DNA of 64,000 bases from Kribbella sindirgiensis (GTDB lineage Bacteria; Actinomycetota; Actinomycetes; Propionibacteriales; Kribbellaceae), in NCBI RefSeq assembly GCF_004331435.1, contig NZ_SJKA01000013.1, positions 174,611-238,610 of the forward strand, in the 5' to 3' direction. The notes under the pieces are model-generated. The model had not been told where the DNA came from, did not search any database, and saw only the letters and a program-made list of their open reading frames with translations. How positions within the stretch are numbered: position 1 is the first letter of the stretch; the number at the start of each line of letters is the position of its first letter. Below, piece after piece: positions 16,169 to 24,644 of this stretch. A program made the position numbers and the translations under genes.

Positions 16169-17248
16169 TCAGATGTGGTTCTGGCGGTACCAGCGTTCCG
16201 CTGCGGGGTGCAGCGGGACGGGCATGGTGGCGATCGCCGAGCGGGGGTCGAGCGCGCCGGCTTCGGGGTGCTTCGGGATCAGGTCGTTCTGGCGGCGGAA
16301 CAGGGTGTTCACCGTCCACCACGCCCACGAGTCCGACAGGTTCGGCTTCGCGATCAGGAAGTTCGGGACCGCGAGCGTCGGCACCGAGTTCGCCAGCCCG
16401 TACTGCGACGGCGGGATCGCCGACACCAGGAAACCGCCGAACTCCTTCAGCGCGATCGCCTCCGCGACGGGGCCGATGTCCAGCAGCCGGAACCCGATGG
16501 ACTTCTGCAGGACGGCGATCGGATCGGTCGGGACACCACCGCTCCAGATGAACGCATCGATCGAACCCCGGGTGGCGGTGCCGCGCGGTTGCACTGCGGC
16601 GGCCATCTGCTCGAGGGACAGGTTCTTCCGGATCACATCGACCTTGGCCGGGTCCAGCTCAGGGTTCTTCTGAATCAGGTCGGCCCTGGCCTTGTTCAGG
16701 ATCATGTTCGCGACGATCTCGGTCCCGGAGTCCTTCGGGCCGACGCCGACGACCATCTTCCGGTTCGGGTCGGCCTTGCTCGGGAACAGGTCGTCGAGCT
16801 TCGACGCCTTCGACGCCATCGGTACGACGACGTGCACGTAGTTGTCGTAGACGCGGGCGAGCGCGAAGAACCGCAGCGGTCCGGTACTGAACTCGCCGGT
16901 GCCCTCGTACGCCGCGAGCGCCGAGTCCGACGTACAGAATCCGAGGTCGGCCTTGCGGCCGGCGACCTTGTACAGGTTGTCCACCGACCCGTCGCTGACG
17001 ATCGGCTTCAGCTCCATGCCGGTGACCTCGCTCACCAGCGCGCTGAGCGCCGTACCGAACTTGTTGTAGACGCCGTTCAGGTTCCCGGTCGAGAACACGC
17101 CGGCCTCCGACGGCGCCGGCTCGTCCGCGCGGCCGCGCGAGCAGCCGGGCAGCAGCAGTCCCGACGCCGCGGCGGCACCGAAGCCGAGGAACCCGCGGCG
17201 GGTCAGACCGGTCGGCCGGGCAGGAGTCAGCAGGCGGGGGCGTTCCAT
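16169..17248 (-). CDS. Second TAXI family solute-binding protein with Tat lipoprotein signal
   Basis: This is a 359-residue protein. The signal contains a twin-arginine motif TRRGFLGFG and a lipobox LLPGC, so it is exported folded by Tat and then lipidated. The mature part begins VFSTGNLNGVYNKFGTALSA, a TAXI signature, and continues with DSGTEIVANMIL. It lacks a permease beside it and converges on the sensor kinase gene, 18 bases apart. It may share the TRAP permease at 11968, or act as the periplasmic input for the kinase. Both roles are inference. Confidence 0.9.
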   Translation of the reverse strand: MERPRLLTPARPTGLTRRGFLGFGAAAASGLLLPGCSRGRADEPAPSEAGVFSTGNLNGVYNKFGTALSALVSEVTGMELKPIVSDGSVDNLYKVAGRKADLGFCTSDSALAAYEGTGEFSTGPLRFFALARVYDNYVHVVVPMASKASKLDDLFPSKADPNRKMVVGVGPKDSGTEIVANMILNKARADLIQKNPELDPAKVDVIRKNLSLEQMAAAVQPRGTATRGSIDAFIWSGGVPTDPIAVLQKSIGFRLLDIGPVAEAIALKEFGGFLVSAIPPSQYGLANSVPTLAVPNFLIAKPNLSDSWAWWTVNTLFRRQNDLIPKHPEAGALDPRSAIATMPVPLHPAAERWYRQNHI

Positions 17249-17373
17249 GCAGACAACCTAGACAACAATGAGGCCGAGCGGGTAGCCGTGTCGGCGCCCC
17301 GCAACTCAACCGCTACTCACAGAGATCCACACAGCGAGAGTGAAACTGCGTCTGGACGCATGCAGGGTTGGTG

Positions 17374-17387
17374 TGACAGCGTTGTCA
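17374..17387. promoter_or_regulatory. LacI-type operator upstream of alpha-mannosidase
   Basis: TGACAGCGTTGTCA is a palindrome with one central mismatch. It is nearly identical to the TGACAGCGCTGTCA sites bound by actinobacterial LacI-family sugar repressors. It lies 50 bases before the mannosidase start. No lacI gene is in the window. Confidence 0.75.
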
Positions 17388-17437
17388 TCGGTGCGGCCCG
17401 TCGGCCGCGTGAGGATCCTTTCCCGGAGGCTGATTTC

Positions 17438-20400
17438 GTGCACGACGACCGTCAACTCATCGAGGAGCGGCTGAAGCGCGCCCTGCGGGAGCGGCTCCGC
17501 CCCGCGATCTACGGCGCGGCGGTCCCGCTGGACATCGAGGTGTGGCACGCACCCGGTGAGCCGGTGTCCCCCGCCGAGGCGCTCGCCCAGACCTACGAAC
17601 CGGCCGAGATCGGGCTCCCGTGGGGCCCGGCCTGGGGCACCGCGTGGTTCAAGTTCAGCGGTCAGGTGCCGGCCGAGTGGGCCGGCAGCGAGATCGAGGC
17701 GGTCATCGACCTCGGCTTCAGCGGCGGCCCGGGCTTCTCCGCGGAGGGCCTGGTGCACACCACCTCCGGCAAGCCGCTGAAGGGCCTGCACCCGCGGCAG
17801 ACCTACGCCCCGCTGTCGATCCTCGGCCCGGACGGTACGGCGGCCTCGCCCGGCGACCGGATCGAGTTCTACGTCGAGGGCGCCGCGAACCCGGAGATCC
17901 CGCTCGACAACGCCTACGCGAAGGTCGACATCGGCGCCAAGCTCGGTGAGACCCCGATCTACCAGCTGACCCGCGCCGACCTGGCCGTGTTCAACGCCGA
18001 GGTGTGGGACCTGATCCTCGACCTCGAGGCGCTCGACAGCCTGCAGCGTGAGCTGTCGCTGCAGGACCCGCGCCGCAAGGAGATCCTGCGGGCGCTCAGC
18101 CGTTCGCTGGACGCGCTCGACTACGAGAACGTGGCCGGCACCGCCGCGGACGCCCGCGCCCAGCTGACCGACGTACTGAGCCGGCCGGCGCACGCGAGCG
18201 CGCACCAGCTGTCCGCGGTCGGGCACGCGCACATCGACTCCGCCTGGCTCTGGCCGCTCCGGGAGACCCGCCGCAAGGTGGCCCGGACCGTGTCCAACGT
18301 TGCCACGCTGGCCGAGGAGTACCCGGAGCTGGTCTTCGCGTTCTCGCAGGCCCAGCAGCACGCCTGGGTGAAGGACAACTACCCGGAGGTCTGGGAGCGG
18401 CTGAAGAAGGCCGTCGCCGAGGGCACGATCGTTCCGGTCGGTGGCATGTGGGTCGAGTCCGACACCAACCTGCCCGGCAGCGAGGCGCTGGCCCGGCAGT
18501 TCGTGCACGGCAAGCGGTTCTTCCTGGACGAGTACGGGATCGACACCCAGGAGGTCTGGCTGCCGGACTCGTTCGGCTACACCGCGGCCCTGCCGCAGCT
18601 GGTGAAGCTGTCCGGCTCCAAGTGGTTCCTGACCCAGAAGATCTCCTGGAACAAGGAGAACAAGTTCCCGCACCACACCTTCTGGTGGGAGGGCCTGGAC
18701 GGGACCCGGGTGTTCACCCACTTCCCGCCGATCGACACGTACAACTCGGACCTGTCCGGTCGCGAGCTCGCGCACGCGCAGCGGAACTTCCAGGAGAATG
18801 GCGCCGCGACCCGGTCGCTGGTTCCGTTCGGGTACGGCGACGGCGGTGGCGGCCCCACCCGCGAGTTCGTCGCGACCGCGCGCCGGGTGGCGAACCTGGA
18901 GTCCTCCCCGCGCGTGACGATCGAGTCGCCGACCGAGTTCTTCGCCGCGGCCGAGGAGGAGTACCACGAGCACGCGCCGGTCTGGTCCGGTGAGCTCTAC
19001 CTGGAGATCCACCGGGCGACGTACACCTCGCAGGCCAAGACGAAGCAGGGCAACCGGCGCAGCGAGCACCTGCTCCGCGAGGCCGAGCTGTGGAGCGCCG
19101 CGGCCGTCGTCGCGGGCAAGCTCGACACGTACCCGTACGAGGACCTGGACCGGCTGTGGAAGGTCGCGCTGCTGCACCAGTTCCACGACATCCTGCCGGG
19201 CTCCTCGATCTCGTGGGTGCACCGCGAGGCCGAGCGGACGTACGCGAAGCTCGCCGACGAACTGGACGCGATCATCTCCCGGGCGCAGCAGGCGCTGGCC
19301 GGCGAGGGCTCGGAGCAGATCGTCTTCAACGCGGCGCCGCACAGCCGCAACGGCGTCGCCGGTCTGGGCGCGGGCGTCGCGACCACGGCCGGCCAGGCGG
19401 TCACCGTCGAGAACGGCGTGATCGACAACGGCCTGATCCGGGTCACCGTCGACGAGCGCGGCCTGATCACCTCCCTGTACGACGTCGAGGCGCAGCGCGA
19501 GGTCATCGCACCAGGTGCCGCAGGCAACCTTCTGCAGCTGCACGTGGACACCCCGAACCACTGGGACGCGTGGGACGTCGACTCGTTCTACAAGAACAAC
19601 GTCCGGGACGTGACCGAGGTCGACAGCGTCGACTTCAGCAGCGCCGACGACGAGGTGACCGTCGTCGTCAAGCGGTCCTTCGGCCGTTCGACCGTCACCC
19701 AGACGCTGCGGGTCAGCCCGGGCACCAAGCGGGTCGACATCGAGACCGAGATGGACTGGCACGAGTCGGAGAAGTTCCTGAAGGCGGCGTACCCGGTCGA
19801 CGTGCACGCGGACCGGTCGGCGTCCGAGACGCAGTTCGGGCACATCTTCCGGCCGACCCACCAGAACACCTCGTGGGACGCGGCGAAGTTCGAGATCGCG
19901 GCGCACCGCTGGGTGCACGTCGGCGAGCCGGGGTACGGCGTTGCCGTGGTCAACGACTCGACGTACGGCCACGACATCAACCGGACCGCGCGGGAGGACG
20001 GCGGTACGACGACCACCATCCGCACCTCGCTGATCCGGGCGCCGCGGTTCCCCGACCCGCAGACCGACCAGGGCGTGCACGTCGTGAACCACGCACTGGT
20101 GGTCGGCGCCGGGATCGGTGAGGCGATCGAGGAGGGCTACCGGATCAACCTGCCGGAGCGGGTCGTCAACGGCGCCGCGGGCGTCGAGCCGATCGTTGCC
20201 GTCGACAACGACAACGTGATCGTCGAGGCGCTCAAGCTGGCCGACGACGAGTCCGGCGACGTGATCGTCCGGCTGTACGAGTCCAGCGGCGGCCGCTCGC
20301 GCGCCACCGTCACACCGTCCTTCGCGGCGGCGTCGGTGACCGAGGTCGACCTCCTCGAACGCCGCCTGGCGGACCGGGACCTGACGGACAACGGAGTCAC

Positions 20401-20452
20401 CTTCGAACTCCGCCCCTTCCAGATCCTCACCCTCCGCTTCACCCGCTCCTGA
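17438..20452 (+). CDS. Alpha-mannosidase, glycoside hydrolase family 38
   Basis: This is a 1004-residue cytoplasmic enzyme without a signal peptide. The GH38 catalytic domain begins AVGHAHIDSAWLWPLRETRR (zinc ligands His and Asp). The nucleophile region LPDSFGYTAALPQ and a further zinc-ligand region LLHQFHDILPGSSISW are present. N-terminal and C-terminal beta domains complete the usual length. It hydrolyses alpha-mannosides, probably intracellular mannan or glycan fragments, with the product feeding mannose metabolism. GTG 17438 follows GGAGG (17424-17428). The upstream LacI-type operator predicts sugar induction. It is monocistronic, with a perfect terminator behind it. Confidence 0.95.
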   Translation: MHDDRQLIEERLKRALRERLRPAIYGAAVPLDIEVWHAPGEPVSPAEALAQTYEPAEIGLPWGPAWGTAWFKFSGQVPAEWAGSEIEAVIDLGFSGGPGFSAEGLVHTTSGKPLKGLHPRQTYAPLSILGPDGTAASPGDRIEFYVEGAANPEIPLDNAYAKVDIGAKLGETPIYQLTRADLAVFNAEVWDLILDLEALDSLQRELSLQDPRRKEILRALSRSLDALDYENVAGTAADARAQLTDVLSRPAHASAHQLSAVGHAHIDSAWLWPLRETRRKVARTVSNVATLAEEYPELVFAFSQAQQHAWVKDNYPEVWERLKKAVAEGTIVPVGGMWVESDTNLPGSEALARQFVHGKRFFLDEYGIDTQEVWLPDSFGYTAALPQLVKLSGSKWFLTQKISWNKENKFPHHTFWWEGLDGTRVFTHFPPIDTYNSDLSGRELAHAQRNFQENGAATRSLVPFGYGDGGGGPTREFVATARRVANLESSPRVTIESPTEFFAAAEEEYHEHAPVWSGELYLEIHRATYTSQAKTKQGNRRSEHLLREAELWSAAAVVAGKLDTYPYEDLDRLWKVALLHQFHDILPGSSISWVHREAERTYAKLADELDAIISRAQQALAGEGSEQIVFNAAPHSRNGVAGLGAGVATTAGQAVTVENGVIDNGLIRVTVDERGLITSLYDVEAQREVIAPGAAGNLLQLHVDTPNHWDAWDVDSFYKNNVRDVTEVDSVDFSSADDEVTVVVKRSFGRSTVTQTLRVSPGTKRVDIETEMDWHESEKFLKAAYPVDVHADRSASETQFGHIFRPTHQNTSWDAAKFEIAAHRWVHVGEPGYGVAVVNDSTYGHDINRTAREDGGTTTTIRTSLIRAPRFPDPQTDQGVHVVNHALVVGAGIGEAIEEGYRINLPERVVNGAAGVEPIVAVDNDNVIVEALKLADDESGDVIVRLYESSGGRSRATVTPSFAAASVTEVDLLERRLADRDLTDNGVTFELRPFQILTLRFTRS

Positions 20453-20465
20453 CCCACCCCACCCG

Positions 20466-20502
20466 CGACGGCCCGCCCAACCCCTCCCCGGGCGGGCCGT
20501 CG
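20466..20502 (+). terminator. Strong terminator after alpha-mannosidase
   Basis: CGACGGCCCGCCC (20466-20478) pairs perfectly with GGGCGGGCCGTCG (20490-20502) around an 11-base loop, 14 bases after the stop. Confidence 0.88.
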
Positions 20503-20545
20503 CCCCATTTCCCTGGCACAGGGGCTCGGTTGTGCTGTGGGTTGT

Positions 20546-20641
20546 GCAGGTCGACAGTACGTATACGTCCACTGTCCGGCGATCCGGACTGCTGCCCGGT
20601 GCGGGTGGCAGGTAGTAGACGTATACGTACTGTCGAGCTGC
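20546..20641. promoter_or_regulatory. Paired palindromic sites forming a long inverted repeat upstream of the P450
   Basis: Two 24-bp arms (20546-20569 and 20618-20641) are inverted copies with one mismatch, separated by 48 bases. Each arm contains the self-complementary core ACGTATACGT within GACAGTACGTATACGTC. Two dimer sites placed about seven helical turns apart suggest cooperative binding or looping. The regulator is unknown. Confidence 0.75.
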
Positions 20642-20724
20642 CGTTTGCCGGGCGTCGCAGCGCTTGTCGCATTCGATGCCCAGTGATCGACAACGGTTCA
20701 CCCGGCTGACGTAGCGTGAAAGGT

Positions 20725-22050
20725 ATGGCTCCGACTCCTCTGCTCGGTTCCCGGACGCTCGACCGTCAGACGGCCCGCACGCTGCCGCCCGGGCCGAAGC
20801 TGCCGACCCTCGCGCAGACCGTGCTGTTCGCGAGTCACCGCAGGACGTTCTTCCCGCGGATGCGGGAGAAGTACGGCGACGTGTTCACGATCCGCCTGGT
20901 GCCGTCGAGCCGCGTGTGCGTCGTACTGAGCCGGCCCGACCACATCCGGGAGGTGTTCGGCAGCCCGCCCGCGGTGATGCACGCCGGCGAGGGGAACACG
21001 GTGCTCGAGCCGATCATGGGTTCGCACTCGTTGCTGCTGCTCGACGACGAGGACCACGTGCGGATGCGGAAGCAGCTGATGCCCGCGTTCTCCGGCGCGG
21101 CGCTGCGCGGGTACGCCGCGATGGTGCTCGAACTCGCCCAGGCCGAGGTCGCCAAATGGCCGGTCGGGACACCGTTCAAGGTGCACCACCGGATGCGGAA
21201 CCTGACCCTGGAGATCATCCTGCAGGTGATCTTCGGCGTCACCGACGTGGACCGGCTGAACACCCTGCGCCCGTTGCTGGACAAGATCGTGTCGGTGCCG
21301 CCGGTGATCATGCTCGGCGGCTTCTACCCACCGCTGCTCCGGGTGCGGCCGTGGAAGACGTACCTGGACACCCAGAAGCAGGTCGACGAGATCCTGTACG
21401 ACGAGATCGCCGCGCGCCGCGAGACGTACGCCGGGCGCACCGACGTACTGTCCCGGCTACTTGGTGCCGGCAACTGGTCGGACGTGGAGCTGCGGGATCA
21501 GCTGGTGACGCTGCTGCTGGCCGGGCACGAGACGACGGCGACCGCAATGGCGTGGGCGTTCCACGAACTGGCGCGCCGGCCGGCGGAGCTGGACTTCGGC
21601 CAGCGCGCCGCCGACACCGGCGCCGACGACGAACTCGACGCGATCGTCAAGGAAGCGCTGCGATTGCACCCGGTCGTCTACCAGGTCGGCCGGCGTCTCA
21701 CCGAGACCACCGACGTGGCCGGCTACCGGCTTCCCCGCGGTACGACGATCATGGCCGCGATCGGGCTGGTCCACCGGGACGCGGAGCATTTCCCGCAGCC
21801 GCAAGAGTTCCGCCCGCAACGCTTCCTGTCCGACGATCCGCCCGCGCCGGGTACGTGGATGCCGTTCGGCGGCGGAGCCCGGCGCTGTATCGGCGCCGGA
21901 TTCTCGCTGATGGAAGGCACCGAGATCCTCCGCGCCGCCCTCAGCGCCTACAACTTCCAGGCCCCGCACCCGAAACCCGAACCGGCCCAGGCGAAGAACG
22001 TTACCCTCGTCCCCCGCCACGGCGCCGAAATCACGGTCACCCGCAGGTAG
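20725..22050 (+). CDS. Cytochrome P450
   Basis: This is a 441-residue soluble haem monooxygenase. The I-helix AGHETTA (266-272), the E-x-x-R motif in KEALRLHP (Glu310, Arg313) and the haem loop FGGGARRCIG with Cys388 are all intact. An ATG at 20725 is preferred; TAGCGT lies seven bases upstream, fitting a leaderless start, though a GTG three codons earlier is possible. No ferredoxin or reductase gene adjoins it. Substrate is unknown; the family resembles CYP4/102-like actinobacterial P450s acting on fatty acids or terpenoids. The paired palindromes upstream suggest tight regulation. Confidence 0.93.
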   Translation: MAPTPLLGSRTLDRQTARTLPPGPKLPTLAQTVLFASHRRTFFPRMREKYGDVFTIRLVPSSRVCVVLSRPDHIREVFGSPPAVMHAGEGNTVLEPIMGSHSLLLLDDEDHVRMRKQLMPAFSGAALRGYAAMVLELAQAEVAKWPVGTPFKVHHRMRNLTLEIILQVIFGVTDVDRLNTLRPLLDKIVSVPPVIMLGGFYPPLLRVRPWKTYLDTQKQVDEILYDEIAARRETYAGRTDVLSRLLGAGNWSDVELRDQLVTLLLAGHETTATAMAWAFHELARRPAELDFGQRAADTGADDELDAIVKEALRLHPVVYQVGRRLTETTDVAGYRLPRGTTIMAAIGLVHRDAEHFPQPQEFRPQRFLSDDPPAPGTWMPFGGGARRCIGAGFSLMEGTEILRAALSAYNFQAPHPKPEPAQAKNVTLVPRHGAEITVTRR

Positions 22051-22051
22051 G

Positions 22052-22549
22052 TCAGTCCTCCAGGTCGCCGACGTCGCCCAGGTCGACGTCGCGGTAGTTC
22101 TCCAGGTCCTGCTCGTCGTCGTCCTCGAGTTCGAACTCCTCGTCCACGACGTGGACGGCGGCTTCCTCCGCGCCGGCGGCGGCGCCGTCGATGCCGACGT
22201 CCTCGGCGTACAGCTCGCTGTCGTCGTCACTGCGCGCGCCCTCGTCGGAGGCGACCAGGCGGCCGGAGCGTTCGGCGCCGACCTGCGGGCCGCCGACGTC
22301 CTCACCCTCTTCGGCGTACGGGTCGACGTCCGGGACCTCCTGCGCGATCCGCTGGTCCAGCGTCTCGCCCTGCAGCGCCTCGTCGGCCGTCGTACCGAAG
22401 CCTTCGCCCGCAGACCACTTCTCCGGCGGCGAGTACCCCTCGTCGAGCAGATCCTCCACGCCCCGGTCGTTCAGGGTGTCCGAGGCCTGCAGCTGATCCT
22501 CGTCGTCGACGCTGTAGCTGCCGTAGTCCTCGCGGTTGTTCTCCGTCAT
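22052..22549 (-). CDS. DUF5709 domain acidic protein
   Basis: This is a 165-residue, strongly acidic, low-complexity protein. The N-terminal DYGSYSVDDEDQLQASDTL and LLDEGYSPPEKWSAGEGFGT match DUF5709, found almost only in actinobacteria and of unknown function. The C-terminal third is nearly all Asp/Glu. ATG 22549 is preferred because upstream in-frame sequence is Arg-rich and unlike the family. It is convergent with the P450 (1 base apart) and divergent from the FUSC gene. Confidence 0.85.
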   Translation of the reverse strand: MTENNREDYGSYSVDDEDQLQASDTLNDRGVEDLLDEGYSPPEKWSAGEGFGTTADEALQGETLDQRIAQEVPDVDPYAEEGEDVGGPQVGAERSGRLVASDEGARSDDDSELYAEDVGIDGAAAGAEEAAVHVVDEEFELEDDDEQDLENYRDVDLGDVGDLED

Positions 22550-22607
22550 GAGGCAACAGTGAACCGCAGAGCGCCGATGAATCAAGCTGGCGCACCTATC
22601 GCGCAGA

Positions 22608-23771
22608 ATGGGGCGCGTGGATCCGGTCAGGCTGACGTTGGACCAGTTGCGGGAACTGCGCGACGACATCGCGCCGCAGGCCGCGCGGCGGTCCCGTGCC
22701 TCGATCCGCCGGCGGATCGAACGCTGGCGCAGCCGCGCCTTCTTCATCGCCCAGTGCGCACTCGCGGCCGGTGTCGCCTGGGCGCTCGCGCACTACGTCG
22801 TCGGCCACAAGCAACCGTTCTTCGCACCGGTCGCCGCGATGGTCTGTCTCGGGTTCAGCTTCGGTCAGCGCCTCCGCCGGGTTGCCGAGGTGATGGTCGG
22901 AGTGGCGGTCGGCGTCGGCGTCGGCGATCTGTTCGTGAAGGCGTTCGGTACCGGCATCACCCAACTGGTCTTCGTGATCGCGCTCGCGATGAGCGTCGCC
23001 GTACTGCTCGGCGCCGGCAACCTGATGACCACCCAGGCGGGCGTCCAGGCCGCGATCGTCACCACGCTGCTGCCCAACCCCGGCGCCGGCTTCAGCCGCT
23101 GGCAGGACGCAGCGCTCGGCGGCCTGGTCGCGCTGGCGGCCGCCACGATCGCCCCGGCCGCGGCCATCAGGCGTCCTCGGCAACAGGCGTCCGGGGTCCT
23201 GAACGAGCTGTCCGAGATCCTGGTCGAGACCGCCGACGGTCTGCGCGCACGCGACGAGGAGGCGGTCACCGACGCGCTCCGCCGCGCCCGCGCGAGCGAC
23301 TCCCGGCTGGACGACCTGCGCAGCGCCGCCGAGGAAGGGGTCGCGGTCGTCCGGCTCTCGCCGTTCCGGCGCCGGCACCGCGGGCGGGTCCAGGAGATCG
23401 CCGATCTCGTCGTACCGTTGGACCGGGCGATCCGGAACACGCGCGTCCTGGTACGCCGGTGCGCGGTGTCGGTGTGGCGCGACGAGCGGATGCCCGACGA
23501 GTACCCGATGCTGCTCGAACGCCTCGCCGACGGCACCCGTCTGATCGGCGAGTCCTTGTTCGAGCCGGCCGCCGACGTCGCCGCCCACCGCGTGCTGGGC
23601 GAGCTGGGACGACGTACGGCGGAGATGCCGCTGCCGGTCGGGCTGTCCGCGGTCGTCGTCCTGGGGCAGCTGCGCTCCACGATCATCGACCTGCTCGAGC
23701 TGACCGGTACGTCGTACGACGACGCTCGCGCGCTCGTTCCGCTCCGTCCGGACGGGCTCGACGAGAAGTAG
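22608..23771 (+). CDS. FUSC family membrane protein (aromatic acid exporter-like)
   Basis: This is a 387-residue protein with a cluster of about six hydrophobic segments in the first 180 residues, including FFAPVAAMVCLGFSFGQRLR, the conserved FUSC/ArAE element. A cytoplasmic helical half follows, ending in LGELGRRTAEMPLPVGLSAV and a short tail. Family members are proposed exporters of aromatic acids or siderophores. It starts at ATG 22608 and is divergent from DUF5709 with 58 bases between. Substrate cannot be read. Confidence 0.85.
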   Translation: MGRVDPVRLTLDQLRELRDDIAPQAARRSRASIRRRIERWRSRAFFIAQCALAAGVAWALAHYVVGHKQPFFAPVAAMVCLGFSFGQRLRRVAEVMVGVAVGVGVGDLFVKAFGTGITQLVFVIALAMSVAVLLGAGNLMTTQAGVQAAIVTTLLPNPGAGFSRWQDAALGGLVALAAATIAPAAAIRRPRQQASGVLNELSEILVETADGLRARDEEAVTDALRRARASDSRLDDLRSAAEEGVAVVRLSPFRRRHRGRVQEIADLVVPLDRAIRNTRVLVRRCAVSVWRDERMPDEYPMLLERLADGTRLIGESLFEPAADVAAHRVLGELGRRTAEMPLPVGLSAVVVLGQLRSTIIDLLELTGTSYDDARALVPLRPDGLDEK

Positions 23772-23782
23772 GCCGATCCCGC

Positions 23783-23797
23783 GTGACTCAGGTCACA
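23783..23797. promoter_or_regulatory. Crp/GlxR-like palindrome downstream of the FUSC gene
   Basis: GTGA-CTCAGG-TCACA matches the TGTGA-N6-TCACA consensus except for the first base. It lies 46 bases before a short open frame, so it may mark a promoter. It could also be chance. Confidence 0.4.
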
Positions 23798-23842
23798 TCG
23801 CGGATTCCCGTCATACCTTCCGGACTCCGGCGTCTCACTGGC

Positions 23843-23974
23843 ATGACGATCCACCGACTGATGACCACGATGGCCACCGAGCAGGTCCGCCAGCTCGAGG
23901 ACCTGCTGGCCGTCGACAGCATGGGCAGCACCCCGACCCCAGACGACCGGACCGACGCCGCCGCCGAGCAGTAA
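23843..23974 (+). CDS. Possible small protein of 43 residues
   Basis: An ATG-initiated frame encodes a 43-residue acidic peptide with an amphipathic helix (MATEQVRQLEDLLAVDSMGS). No ribosome site is visible. In its favour are the Crp-like palindrome upstream and the hairpin 41 bases downstream. I cannot assign it to a family. The rest of the 416-base gap (23772-24187) holds hairpins only. Confidence 0.35.
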   Translation: MTIHRLMTTMATEQVRQLEDLLAVDSMGSTPTPDDRTDAAAEQ

Positions 23975-24014
23975 GGCGCCAGCCGGACGAACGGACCCGG
24001 GCGGCGCACCCGGA

Positions 24015-24039
24015 CGGTCTGGCCCACCGAGCCAGACCG
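24015..24039 (+). terminator. Hairpin downstream of FUSC and the small frame
   Basis: CGGTCTGGC (24015-24023) pairs perfectly with GCCAGACCG (24031-24039), loop of seven bases. Confidence 0.6.
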
Positions 24040-24126
24040 CACGGAAGTCGCACAGCAAACGCAGAGGCGCCCCCGTGCGAAGCGCCCCCGGATCCGTTAC
24101 CGGTGCACCGCCACAGAGGTGCACCC

Positions 24127-24189
24127 ACCACCCGCCGATTGTCCTGACACCGTTTGCGCGAGGTTCAGGCCGATCGGCGGGTGGTTTTT
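24127..24189 (+). terminator. Terminator with T-run facing the OsmC gene
   Basis: ACCACCCGCCGAT (24127-24139) pairs perfectly with ATCGGCGGGTGGT (24173-24185), followed by TTTTT. The orientation suits plus-strand transcripts. The final bases coincide with the end of the convergent OsmC gene. Confidence 0.75.
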
Positions 24190-24637
24190 ACTTGCTGGAA
24201 GCAACCGTGATCTCGGTGGTCACCGAGTTCGCGATGAAGCATTCCTGGTGGGCGAGGTGGTGGATCCGCTCGATGGTTTCGGCGTCCGGCTCGGCGCCGT
24301 TCCAGACGATCTTCGGGTTCAGCGTCACCTCGGTGATCGCCAGCCGGCCCTCGGGGTTCTTCGCCATCACACCGACCGCGTGGTCGTCGTACGCGTCGAC
24401 GACCAGTCGCTTGCGGGCCGCGATCGCCAGGAACGTCAGCATGTGGCAGGAGGACAGCGCCGCCACGAACGCCTCCTCCGGGTCGACCGGGCCCGGGTTG
24501 CCCAGGTACTTCGGGTTCGCCGAGCCCGGCACGGTGATGCCGCCGTCGAAGCGCCACTCGTGGTCGCGGTCGTAGGTGTCATAGGTGAACTCGTGCTCAC
24601 CACGGCTCCAGCTCACGTCGACCACGTGCTCCGACAT
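24188..24637 (-). CDS. OsmC family peroxiredoxin
   Basis: This is a 149-residue thiol peroxidase. The two redox cysteines of OsmC/Ohr proteins are seen in AALSSCHMLTFL and HQECFIANSV, with the conserved Glu in the PEEAF helix. It reduces organic hydroperoxides and protects against oxidative or osmotic stress. ATG 24637 is chosen; an upstream ATG in frame would add ten residues. It starts seven bases after the phospholipase C stop, so the two probably share a transcript. Confidence 0.9.
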   Translation of the reverse strand: MSEHVVDVSWSRGEHEFTYDTYDRDHEWRFDGGITVPGSANPKYLGNPGPVDPEEAFVAALSSCHMLTFLAIAARKRLVVDAYDDHAVGVMAKNPEGRLAITEVTLNPKIVWNGAEPDAETIERIHHLAHQECFIANSVTTEITVASSK

Positions 24638-24644
24638 CTTCACA

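Noticed and set aside
17306..20701. 1131-residue open frame antisense to the alpha-mannosidase
   Set aside because: It is a codon-bias shadow of a high-GC gene; its translation is low-complexity Arg/Val/Leu-rich with no domain, and the opposite strand has all GH38 motifs.
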